From assembly GCA_012845835.1 (NCBI GenBank), contig JABAKD010000026.1, forward strand, positions 3,302,199-3,366,198: a stretch of 64,000 nucleotides of DNA, written 5' to 3'. A program made the position numbers and the translations under genes. Origin of the DNA: Undaria pinnatifida (lineage: Eukaryota; Sar; Phaeophyceae; Laminariales; Alariaceae). Below the pieces are notes generated by a model that did not search any database, had not been told where the DNA came from, and worked only from the letters and a program-made list of their open reading frames with translations. Of this stretch, positions 53,742 to 64,000 are shown piece after piece. Position 1 is the stretch's first letter. The number at the start of each line of letters is the position of its first letter.

Positions 53742-56700
53742 ATGGAGTATCTGGGACCCGGTACCGAGGGCGTAAGTCCCCGGGCCGCGGCAGGTATTCT
53801 CATGGAGAGGCTGAAGAACGCAGGTGATATGGGAGACAGACGCGATGCACTTGATGCTCTGCTCAAACTCTCGCAACAGCACCCTACAGAGGTGGGCGAG
53901 GCTGGCATGCCCATCTTCACGGACGTGTTGCAAGCTGGTGTTGCAGATCGACCCATGATACAGACCATAATGGAGATCATGCTCAACCTGGTTGCGGAGC
54001 GGGAGGGAACAGGGACGGGCGCGAATGTGTCGTCTTTTCTGAAGGACGTTCAAAACGTGCAGAACCTGCTGGACTTGCTTGAGAGCTCCGACACGATGGC
54101 TGCGCTATCGGCGGTACAGGTGTGTATGTACAACATGACACTCTCCTACGAGCACTACTGCTACAAGTAGAGCTACTGCTGCAGTCTACTGTTTGAACGA
54201 CCGACTTATACGAATGTTTCCGCAGGGTATCACCGCTTGGGCTGCAGCATGGGCCGCTTCCGCATAGAAAACGAGGCCCTCGTTTTGTGAAACGCATAGT
54301 AGTGGTCGCTCGAAGATTATCTCCGGTACATCAGCGTATTGTGGTTTGTCCGCTGGTGGTGTCGGGTGTCTGTGTCGGGTCGCCTTCACTCCGTTAGTCC
54401 TTCAGCATTGGAGAGGACATATGGACAGGGGACGTACCGGTAATTGCGTAAAAACAACCTTCTCAAAATTCCTCATGCAATGGGGGCGATCGGCGTAAGA
54501 CACAGGTCAATTTCGCTTGGCACACGTTCTGTTTGAATGTGACACCCCCTCTCTTACACTGGGCGTGTCCGTTGGGAGCTCACGCCTATGACACGTACTG
54601 CTGTATAACTGAAGCAAGAGGAAGACGTGGACATCAGTAGCAGCGGTGGTCTTACAGGCTCGAGGTGTCGCAAAATTCATGTGTGGTCAAGCTATTAATA
54701 TGTTGGCTGGATGAGAAATGACGGGTCCTATGGGCTACGATGACGGTAAAAAATTTTCTCACTCAGGGTACCGTACCCTGGACCCAGCCCTATCCCTAAG
54801 TAGCCTAACCCCAACCTTAGCCCTAACCCTAACCCTACGGTAAGAAAAAATATTTCCGTCGTATGGCCCCCATAGGTATAGGTTTACGGTGAGGCTAACC
54901 CGAACCCTCCTTTTCTGACCGCCATATTATAGAATTAGAGTTAGGCCCAGTGGTTGGGTCTAGGAGAACGAACTAAGCAATATTATCAGATATTTACGAC
55001 ACCGAGGCGGTCTCTCTAGTACCGATGTGTGCCGGCCACAAATGCCGGCACTGTTGGGTATAGTACTAATACTGGTAATGGTGCCAGGCGGTTCTACTCG
55101 TGCCACGCGCTTTCGCCGGCACTACACTGGCAATGTGGACTATTCAACCCGCCTTGCGTAATAATTGACGTGTGGAAAGCGCAAGAGCGTGAGTTAGCAA
55201 AATTCGATGAAAATTAAAAGCTGAAAAGTGGGAATGTTGAACCCTACGCGCGATAAAAATGAAGGCATGTACCGGGGGGGGGGGAAGAAGGAAAGACGCA
55301 TGTTACTACGGCCTGTCCAGAAGGTCGCTGAAGGTGAAACCTCTTACGGGTTGAGCTTGCGAGCAAAAGGGATTATTTAAAAGAAAAAAAGCACAATAGG
55401 GAAACCTCCACTCTCTGGTAGTATACAAGGTTTCAGTCAAGCCAAGCGATTTCACCGGCAACTACCGGCGATAGACACTAGTCTAACGGCACTATCGGGA
55501 GACCCGCACTGAATACTAGCTTATGTATACTGCCTGGACTGACACCACGCCACAATTTCTTCATCAGGTGCTGCAAGCGCTGCAAAATGCTGCCGCCGAT
55601 TCGTTGGAGAGGTGCATCCTGGAGTGCCACGCCGGCCTGCAGGCGCTGGTGGAAGTCTTGCGAGACCCGAGGGAGGAGATTCGGAACGAGGTCATCGTGT
55701 TCTTGGGACATGTGAGTATGATAACGACAGCCGCTGCAGCAGTAGAGCATGCAGTAGATGATGATGTGCAGAGGTTCGCGTAGAGTAAAAACAGAGTGAA
55801 TTAGTATCTCACAGCACTGGCGTGCACGCTGCCTGCACTCTGGCGGTTTCATATCCAAGGACGCCGCCTTACAATACAGTACAAAACCCAAATGCCCTCG
55901 TATCATGTTGAATTCTTGATATTTTTCGTGTTCCTGTTTTGCCGACGAAGGTGTTGCACCACGTGCACAGACTTGTCGGTGGTGGTTGTCGATGTCATTG
56001 ATTTTTCCAACTTAGTCCCCAAACACGTTAATGTTTTTTGTTGACTCCTTGAGGATGCGTGCCTGGAATGCCACACATTGTCCTCCCATTGTCGTTACTG
56101 CAGCTGACTTCCAGCAACCTGGAGGTGAAGAAGTTCGTTGCGTTTCAAGAGGGATTCGAGCGTCTGTTCGACATCATGTCCAGCGAAGGAATGCTGGAAG
56201 GAGGGAGCGTTATCGTGAAAGATTGCCTGTTGGTGTGCACCAACCTGCTCACCGGCTCCTCACTCACCAAGGTGGGCTTTTCATAATTTGTCAAATATTT
56301 CCATAGTGTTTCGAAGGCAAGCCGATCATTATCGTTTGGAATTGGACTAGGATAGTGTTTGCAGCAGTCGGAAGGGAGGGTTGACCACCAGTGTAATTTT
56401 GTTTTGTTTGCCGCAACTTACATTACTATGGTGCCAACTTCTCTCCGCCCCTTTACCGTTCGTGTTCCGCCTGGGTTGTGAATGTGAATACTGCGGCAGG
56501 CGCTCTTTTGCCAAAGCAACTGCTTGAAGCGCTTCCACCAGCTGATCGATGTCAGGGCGCCCGAAGGACAACAGGAAACGCCGCACGCAATAGCAGATCC
56601 GTTAATGGACCAAGCGGAGACGGCCGAAGGCCAGGAAGGCCAAGGCGGAGGGCAAGCCAATGCGCACGTGAGGACGTACCTGGTATACAGTACGGACTCT

Positions 56701-59700
56701 CTTATAAGAAATCGACATGATATTATTTGGTTTTAGGCTAGATTTCTTACTCAAGAAGAGGGTGTGTCCTGAACTAACTTCAGTATAACAGGTGTCGATT
56801 TTATTTTATTTTCCCATGATGTTTAAGCTTGGTTTCTTGTGAGGCTTTTTCTTATGAAAGGGCCGGTAGTAAAGACACAAGGTAACACGCCTTCGGGCGG
56901 ATTTCTAAGCTAAATTTAGCTGCAACGAGGGAAGGAAGTGCAAACGCCGCGCGAATTTGTGTATGGAGCACCCTCCGCGACATGCTCCCAAAGCCTTCGT
57001 TTTCGTTGTGTGTCCTCTCCTGTTTTGGAGAAAACGCGCTCTCAAATTTCTCCTTAGAGGTGTTTCACCGTGCATGTTCTGCGGGGTCCAATGCCTCGAT
57101 TGGCGCGATCAATCACCCTGGTTCTGTATCCATCCATTGAACAAAATGCCTTCCTCCTCTCCCCGACCATATACCCCCCATAGATGCTATATCTGGCCCG
57201 AGTATACACCCCACCCCAATATATGTTTTCCAAGATACGACCTCCGCCTATGATAACTCTCTCACAGCCTTGTAATCAACCCCACGCTAGCTCCAACTAC
57301 TTTGACCCCGAAAACGCGGGTGGAGCTCCAAAGGCGTTAATTTCCTTATTTTGCCGACGGAGCCGCTGTTTTTCAAACCACAAAAACCTGTCCCACACGC
57401 CTCTCGCGTATATCGCGTCTCCCACGCCACTACTCTGCCAGGCTGAGACATTCTTCTATACCTCCCCCCCCCCCCCCCGGTTGGTGAAAACCCAACGTGC
57501 TCCGTCCCGGCATAGTAGGGATGCGAGGGTCTATAATCATACGACTACGGCCATGCACAAACTGAGTGCACCCCCCACCCCCATTATATATATTCTTCAA
57601 GATACAGCCTCCTTTCCCTTACGTACGGAACTGATTTTCGAGCAAAAAAACACCCTACAGGCACCCCCCCTCACGTGTATCTCTCGGCGCCGTCACCGGT
57701 CCTATACCAGCAGGTCGAGGCAAGCTTCATGTCCGAGACGCGAACGGACATCGCTTGCCAAGCTCTGGACCTCCTTCTCCTCCTGCTCGCGCGCGACGAC
57801 GACAGCGACGCAGCCAAGAGAGCAGAAAGGCAATCCGTTGTTGCCGGCGCGGAGCAAGGCCTGCTGAGCGAGATGCTGGCGCACGTGGCGTTCTCAAGGG
57901 CGGAGGCGTTTTCGTATGCGCCGGTCGCTTCCCGGGAGCGGGCGATGAGGGTCGTGGGGGCGTTGGTGCAAGAACATCCCACGAACCAGTACAACGTCGG
58001 AGAGGTAAGCCCTTGCTCGGAAGAAGTGGTTGTCGACAGCACATTCTGCGATCGGGATAGCTTTTTTTGGTCAAACTATTCGAGACTGAGGGGGCGCCCA
58101 TTGGACGAGGAACTGCCCGCTATCTTGTGTAAAAAATTCCATTCGTGGTGCACGATAATGTTCCTGTCATACCTCGGCCATGATATTCATCGTTTTTGCA
58201 CTGTCGTATTTTCTTAAAGTCAGTTTTTGTGTGAGGCATGGAGCTCCTCAAAACGAGGAGCCTCTTGAAAACACCGGTGCACCCCTATATTTAGATGTAT
58301 TTACAAGGTTCCCCTCCGGGAAGTGCCTAGGGGAGTGGCGCAAGAACGAAATTCAAGCATCCAACATCTGACTGTCTGTGGGCAAATAAAATGTACCTGG
58401 TGGTAGCGAAAGCTAAGTTCTTGTCCGCAGCTCGAGAAGCGGAGTGTGGGGAGGCGCCCTCCCGGGGACGGTTCGCTCTCTCCCCGTCGTGGGTGAGAAC
58501 CGTAATGAAGTGATCCCATCAGTACGTTTCCAGCACGAGTACTCGTACGATGAGGACTTTTTGTACGGGTGACTCTTATGCACTAAAAGTTGCTTGAAAA
58601 TTTGCGTGGTGAACAAAAAATGGACGAAAGATAGATTTTCAACCGGCAAAAAAACAAAACAAAACATTTTTTGTACGCGCGACTCTTATGCAGTAAAATT
58701 TTGCGTGGTAAAAAATAAATGGATCAAAAGTTGGATTTTCAACCGGCAAAGAAAAACACAGCAGTGTCTTGGCAGTTTAGTTGTTTCGTGCGCGGTGGTT
58801 TTGACTTTTTTTCCTCTGTTTCATATGGGAATCTGCCATTCATTTCACTTCTTGTCTTGTTGAGCCAGATATTGAACTTCACGACGACTGATCCACGCCA
58901 GGATGGGCAATCATCCCCACCACCACATATACGAAGCAGGCCTTGAAAAAAACAACTAACCACAGCAGTACGGCGCTGCTGGGTGTGCCGCACACGCACG
59001 GTGTTACCTTACCTGCTGGTGCTGCTGCTAGGCGGCAGTTTTTTTACGTTGTGCTCTCTGCGTGTTGGCTGTTGTCATGGCTGTGTTCATGAGAGGGCAA
59101 AACACCAGCAAAAAAATACCGAATGTTACCTCGGGGTCTGGCACGCGCGCAAAGGGTATACCATAACAAAGGTATACCCTTTGTACGCGCCCATTATGCT
59201 GGATGTTGCGGAAACCCGGAGATTTGCCCTAAATATGCCCGAGGCCAGAAAAGTTAAAAGGGCTTGCCACGCGCGACACACAGCACGGATCGCACCCAAA
59301 CCTCCGGCAACGTGACCCCAACGGTCGAATCATGCCCACCCCCCCCCCTAACGTTTCGGATAAAGGTGCGAGCACGAAAATATGTGTCCGAAAAAAGAGG
59401 CACAAAGGACAATTATACGTATATATATATATTTATATTTTTATATACACCGTAGCATGTGTCCAGCGGAGAAGGTGGGGGGTCTTATTCTGGGGTAATG
59501 TTGTTAGCGGTTCGTTCCGCACTGCAGATTAATCCTTAAGAACTCCACGTTCGTTTTATGGGGGAATATAGGTGGAGTTAGAATAGGAACTTTTTTTTGC
59601 AGTAGTAATAGTAAAAAAGTTAAGAACTGCAGCAGCAGAAATGAACATGTTGATGAAAGCTATGGGCCATGGGGGGTGTGGGGATGGGATGGGGATAGGG

Positions 59701-62700
59701 ATGGGGGACGGGATGGGTTGCTGTGTCATGATGTTATGAAACCCAATGTGATAGGGCTGTGAGTTGGCTGTACTTGACGGCTATTGATTGATGGTACCTG
59801 ACGGTTAGGTGTTAGTTGGGTGGGAAGTAGAAGCCAACTGACTGGTTTAGTCTGTATTAATAAGCAGCACACGTCGAGCCACAAACGCGCCAGTCAGATG
59901 ATGCCAAGATGTATATAGAACCTTGCAAAATTCTGCACGCAGCTAACTGCGATAACTACCCGACCAACCACTCCTGAAGTCGGCGGCTTATAGGCTGTCC
60001 ACCCACAACCCTGCAAGCCGCTACCCGTCTCCTGACCTGTGGACTAACTTGTTATGATGTCAACAATGGTCGTTTCGTTCTACCAGTAATGATTACTTCG
60101 TTTTATCAAAAGTGATCGCTTTGTTCTACCAGTCGTGGTCTCTTCTACCTTTGCCTCTTCTCATTCATTCTCGTTGTTCGTTCTTGTTATTCGTTCTCGT
60201 TGTCCATACTCATTGTTGACTATCGTTGTTCATTCTCGTTGTTCGCTACATTCGTTTTAGCTGCTGATTCAAGACGTGGGGCTCGATTCGGTGGCCCTCG
60301 CAACACTCGTCATGAAGGGAGCTTTGGGGGAAAGCGAGGCCGACTCAACCATAGGCGAGGCGTTTCAATGGTGGGTGCCGAGCAAATACTGTCGTTGTCG
60401 ATACTCTTGCTCCTTGACGGACAGCCGTCAAGGAAATACGTCAAGGACAACCTTCAAGGACCTTTACGACACTAAAACTAGTATAACGAGTCTTACGAGG
60501 TTTTGACGGGCCAAAGCTAGACCGTCTTGCCGGGCGCTTGTCAAGGATATCGGTAGAGGACCTCGCGAGACTAAACTAGTATATCAACTCTTAAGAGTCC
60601 TTCACGGGACAAAACTACCAATTGACCGTCAACCGACATCTTAGTGGTGGGTGTCGGGTGCGTGGGAGGGGGGTTCCGCTCTCCCTGGTAGTCGCGGAGT
60701 TCGCTACGCGTGGTATATAGCGCTGCCGTGTGTAAGGTTTGTGATGGCCGCATCCCAGTAGTAGCGGTGGGAGGGTTAATAATAGCGATGTCTTGCGTCT
60801 CCTTCGATGTGATTGTGTACGTTGGTAACCCTGCCGAGTGATGGCATCGTGGTCGATCCTGGTGGTGTCGGCAACGAAAGTGCTGTACTGCACAATCTGT
60901 GAGAAAACAGTCGCCCGTTGTTGGTGGCGGCGGATGTCGAGCGCAACGAACAGTCCCGGCCTTTCGACCAGTTGAGGCTGATGCATGTATCGACTAAGCT
61001 ATCCACACATACCCGCTCGGTGCTGTTTCTCACGGCCTTTCTTACCCAGCGAGTCTCTTATTGGGACGATTGATCGTGCTGGTGCCTTGACTCCTCGCTA
61101 CTGAGCCAATCTCTACACAGCGAACCTCTTGAATGCAGTCGATCGCCCGTGGTGATATGTTGACTTGACTCGCCGTTGCCGCCTTCCTCGGTCAGGGTAC
61201 TGGGGTGCTTGTTCCACGGCAACGAGCTGGTGTGCACCCAGGTGGTCTCGCACGTCGTCGCGCCGCCACCGCCGCCCCTAGAGCTCGAGGTACGCTCACC
61301 CGACGACGAGGCCATTTGCCAACCGTACCCATGCTTATCCCTGGCCCTCTCACCGGTTTTAGTGCCGTTGGCCTGACAACCCTTAACCTAACCCTAACCC
61401 TAAAGGCTATTCGCTGTCCTTCGGCTGACATGTTTTTGCCGCCGAGCACTCTCTTGCTGCGGCATCTGTCGTGAGGGAAGCCGGCGCGTTGTGCATTCGA
61501 TAATCAGAGCTCAAGAGCTGTGTGCTGTCTCGTGGCGTATCATGCCCTATTTCCCCTCCATGCGCTTAGTTTGGTCGTTCGGGTTCTGTATGCTGTAAGC
61601 TGGCTAACTAAAGGTCGCCGACTTGTCACAGCAATAGTCGGTTAGTCCTTGCAGTTAAATGTGTGGGGCAAGTTGCGGCGCTATGTGTTTTTGCGTGTGG
61701 CTGGCGCGTTTGTGGCTGGACGTGTGGTTTTTTATATAGTTGACCGTGTCACTAGGAACTCCCGCAGCAGGATGTTTGTCACTGTCGTTCGTGTTAAAGA
61801 CTACCAGGTAAGCTTTAGCCAGTACTATATTTGTTTTTTTCTCCGCCACCCGAGCAATAATTAGCTGTCAAGTTGAGTCAACTCGCGGCCCTAAATGTCG
61901 GGGTACTAATCTTACTCATGTTTCTCGCGTTGCTGATGTTACTCATGTTGCTGATGTTACTCTTGTTACTAATGTTACTGATCAATTGCTGATGTTTCTC
62001 ATGTTACTGATATGATGTTTCTCATATTACTGACATCATGTTTCTCATGCTACTGACTTAGGACATCGAGGCGTGGATTCCTCCCGTCCCGCCGGGCAAG
62101 GTGCTCTTGGACAGTCTCGCGGAGTCCGCTAGGGTGGTTTTCGATGGAGGCGATGTCGAAGGGGGGAGTGCTGGGCAGGACGGGAATACACGGTGGAGCT
62201 CGGCTGCTGCGCACGCCGCGGATGTCATGTCCAGAGGGTGAGGTCAAGAATGAGGTTGACATGTACATACCTGGTATATGTATATATATATATATATTAT
62301 TTGCTCATCCCTTCTAGTATATTTGCATATTTTCTTTCTCGTTATCCCTCCCTAGACGTAACTCGGATCCGGGGCCACTAAGCAGCCTCTTCTCCCCCCT
62401 CCCCGCTATAAACGAGGCATACTGGTACATATTTATTGTGATCGGCGCAACAGTCTTACGTAGTATACCATGGCGTTGGTGTTGTGTTCACGTTTTTGTT
62501 TCTTTTTGCGCTCACATGAGAGCTGACTTCAGTTATCCGGCGATTAGCGTTGCGCATAGCAAAGTGCTCAAGTGTTTTGATAGGAGGCGGTCGCAGCAAG
62601 GAAGAGGGCAGGAGGCTTGACGCGGCTTCGTGCTCTATCCGGACATTATATCTCCGAAAGTATCCAAAGTCGTCGGAGAGTTAAGTGTGCTCACGATTTG

Positions 62701-64000
62701 ATTGTCTGGACTTCTTCATCGGCCACAGCGCCCACATTTAGGTGCCCCCTTCCCCAACCCCCTTGGCCGACACGCCCACATTTTTATACCCCCCCTCTAC
62801 ACAACGCATAGTAGGGATGCGAGGGTCTATGTTCATACGACTACGGCCATGCACAAACTGAGTATACCCCCCCCTACACAACCACATGCGTTGAGAAGGA
62901 GATGAGAGATGAGGACGTTAGACGTATGTGACATGGAAGGGTCTGGTAGACTAGAGAGTAACGAGAAAGCGATCGCTATCCTAGGAGATAGATGGTGGCC
63001 GCAGACGGCGGTATAGGACGGGGATAAGATAAGCAAACAGCTTCTATGTAGTGTAAGAAGAAACGCAACGAGCGCCCAAATGTTGGAGGTGTCTCTATCA
63101 GGAGTAGGAACGGCGCCCGTCTCGAAAGGGATGCGTGGTCAATGGTATGGTCAAATCACTAAGGCAAGCAACAAATGAGTACGTCCACCCTTAACGTGCC
63201 CCCCCTTAACATGCCCCCCTAGACAACCTGGAAGTGGCCACACCAGAAAACAAATAAATTCGTTCGAAGCTGTTATCCGTATGCAAGAAAGTACGCGCAA
63301 GGTGCGGAAGCCCGCTCCGCAAGTTAGTAGTAGGATGCAGCTCACGCTTCAGGCGACTCGCAGAACACCTCGCGGCGCTTCGCGCTTGTTGCGCGCGATG
63401 TCTGCCTGTTCGGTGGAAACCGGACGTGCTCCGTCCCGGTGTTGTAGAGATGCGAGGGTCATACCACTGTGGTCTTGAGGCTACGGCTATGCATGAAATG
63501 AGTATACTTCGCCGTCCCCCTACACACACCCCGGTATTTTTCCTGTTCTTCTGTGCCGCTCATCCAGCTGCAAGGTCATGGCCATGCTGCTCACCCACGG
63601 GGGAGGACTTGCCAAAGAGATCGCCCTCAGGGTTCCCCTGTCTGCGGGACCCGATGCCCACCCGACCACCCTCCTCCACGTCCTGCTAAGGTGGCTCGAG
63701 CTTGCCGTGTCCCGCCCCCGCACGGGAGACTCCGACGACGCTCTCGCTTCTAACGGCGAGGGGGGCAGTAGCCCCGGTATACCCGGCAGCAACGGGATTG
63801 TCGCTGAGGGGGGGGAGGGGTCAGCGGAGGCCTTGGATGAGGGGGAAGGGGGGAGGAGCCCATCCCCGTTTAGCCCTGCTGGGGGGGGGGCGGGGGACGG
63901 GGGGACGCAAGCGGCGGCTGATATGAGTATTTCTCTCATGCGGTTGTTGTGCGGGTGGTTGTATGGGTGTCCGGCGGCAGTGCGAGAGCTGCTCGATAAC
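53742..64000 (+). CDS. USO1: USO1/p115 general vesicular transport factor, 9 exons seen, 3' end off the window
   Basis: Tethers ER-derived vesicles to the Golgi through an armadillo-fold head and a coiled-coil tail. Exons: 53742-54119, 55568-55711, 56104-56271, 56500-56667, 57714-58004, 60261-60370, 61196-61289, 62062-62237, 63568-64000 and beyond. All joins are GT/AG and in frame: 1962 nt, 654 codons so far. Seen: DRRDALDALLKLSQQHPTEV, LRDPREEIRNEVIVFLGH, KKFVAFQEGFERLFDIMSSE and VIVKDCLLVCTNLL, all typical of the p115 head; later GNELVCTQVVSHVVAPPPPP, LAKEIALRVPL and the head-end motif CGWLYGCPAAVRELLDN. Exon 9 has an acidic, Gly/Ser-rich insert (about 63720-63915). The coiled-coil tail must lie to the right. 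The exon 5-6 join passes the region where plant and animal proteins align, so no exon need be missing. Confidence 0.94.
54788..54842. repeat. Telomere-like CCCTAA cluster
   Basis: CCTAACCCCAACCTTAGCCC followed by CTAACCCTAACCCTA. A second small cluster, TTAACCTAACCCTAACCCTA, is at 61383-61402 in USO1 intron 7. Confidence 0.75.
55165..55345 (+). repeat. R3 body, second plus-strand copy
   Basis: Shares GCAAGAGCGTGAGTTAGCAA, GAACCCTACGCGCGATAAAA and GGCCTGTCCAGAAGG with the element at 51480-51805. It lies in USO1 intron 1. Confidence 0.8.
58005..60260 (+). other. USO1 intron 5
   Basis: No exon seen. It contains a pair of ~90-bp direct repeats (58550-58650 and 58665-58760, sharing GCGACTCTTATGCA-TAAAA and TTTTCAACCGGCAAA), a 13-bp stem hairpin at about 59155-59190 (CAAAGGGTATACC), an R4 copy and a CGTTGTTCGTTCT-type array just before exon 6. 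Confidence 0.6.
60160..60256 (+). repeat. TTCGTTCTCGTTG tandem array abutting the exon 6 acceptor
   Basis: About seven degenerate copies of a 12-13-bp pyrimidine-rich unit end less than 10 bp before the TTTTAG acceptor of USO1 exon 6. The array also supplies the polypyrimidine tract. Confidence 0.75.
61585..61695 (+). repeat. Dispersed repeat R4, one of four copies
   Basis: TAAGCTGGCTAACTAAAGGTCGCCGACT...GGTTAGT. Others at 11730-11880, 48350-48500 and 59755-59835 share AGTTGGC-GACTAAAGTC, TTAGTTGG and GCGGAGTT-AGCG words. Confidence 0.6.
61900..62052 (+). repeat. GTTACTGATGTTACTCAT tandem array abutting the exon 8 acceptor
   Basis: Eight or so degenerate ~18-bp units run up to the GACTTAG acceptor of USO1 exon 8. 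As with exon 6, a short tandem array forms the 3' end of the intron. Confidence 0.85.
63083..63185 (+). repeat. Dispersed repeat R8, partner of 38108-38215
   Basis: Shared: GAGGTGTCTCTAT-AGGAGTA, TCTCGAAAGGGATGCGTGGTC, AAGGCAAGCAACA-ATGAGTAC. The partner ends about 100 bp downstream of the antiporter stop codon. Confidence 0.8.
63335..63510 (+). repeat. Dispersed repeat R6, representative copy
   Basis: GAACACCTCGCGGCGCTTCG, GAAACCGGACGTGCTCCGTC, GATGCGAGGGTCATACCAC, CTACGGCTATGCATGAAAT. Related copies lie at 46785-46905, 47760-47890, 57475-57570 and 62800-62870; the core GATGCGAGGGTC...ACGGCCATGCA is common to most. Confidence 0.75.

Larger units (their letters stand above)
54120..55567 (+). 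other. USO1 intron 1
   Basis: Holds a telomere-like CCCTAA cluster (54790-54842), a repeat shared with antiporter intron 5/6 (R10, 55040-55160 and 55440-55500; partner 44570-44770) and an R3 copy. No exon recognised. Confidence 0.6.
62238..63567 (+). other. USO1 intron 8
   Basis: No exon is recognised. A (TA)n run is at 62278-62296, R6 copies at 62800-62870 and 63335-63510, and R8 at 63083-63185. Confidence 0.6.

Noticed and set aside
61772..61808. Small extra USO1 exon (MFVTVVRVKDYQ then GTAAGC)
   Set aside because: A good donor is present, but no acceptor choice gives a length divisible by three between the two phase-0 borders of exons 7 and 8.

Overview
This is a window of nuclear DNA from an intron-rich eukaryote. 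Three conserved genes are split into exons of about 75-465 bp by introns of 0.2-8.2 kb that are packed with simple repeats, minisatellites and transposon debris. Interstitial CCCTAA/TTAGGG-type arrays, GC-rich exons in AT-richer repetitive introns, and plant/alga-like protein variants point to a stramenopile. A brown alga is my best guess; that is inference, not proof. No bacterial gene organisation is present.

Layout: (1) 1-19831, minus strand: SEC63, the ER translocon J-protein. Thirteen exons can be joined in frame (589 codons from the ATG at 19831), and the 3' end lies beyond the left edge. Its first intron is 8.2 kb. (2) 19832-23106: intergenic, repeats only. (3) 23107-32408, minus strand: a decayed Ty3/gypsy chromovirus with two ~730-bp LTRs, PBS, PPT, protease, RT-RNase H, DD35E integrase and chromodomain. 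A NADAR (YbiA/DUF1768) domain occupies the gag position. (4) 33640-34822: a complete 1.18-kb TRIM-like element whose PBS and PPT match those of the chromovirus, followed by the 3' end of a third related element. (5) 38310-53512, minus strand: a complete nine-exon NhaC-family Na+/H+ antiporter gene (654 aa). (6) A 229-bp divergent promoter region. (7) 53742 to beyond 64000, plus strand: USO1/p115 vesicle-tethering factor, nine exons seen, 654 codons so far.

SEC63 (import into the ER) and USO1 (ER-Golgi vesicle tethering) both act in the early secretory pathway. The antiporter carries a signal peptide and would itself be a client of that pathway. Nothing shows that the genes are co-regulated, except that the antiporter and USO1 share one short divergent promoter.

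The most notable observations are: the NADAR domain in the gag position of the retroelement; decayed copies of SEC63 exon-intron junctions lying 70-250 bp inside the neighbouring introns, five clear cases; a 1.17-kb DNA transposon whose empty site is preserved in a paralogous repeat 1.6 kb away; a palindromic 9-mer, TACCWGGTA, present about twenty times; and a perfect 40-bp inverted repeat. Exon joins were made by hand from reading frame, GT/AG borders and family knowledge; no alignment program was run.
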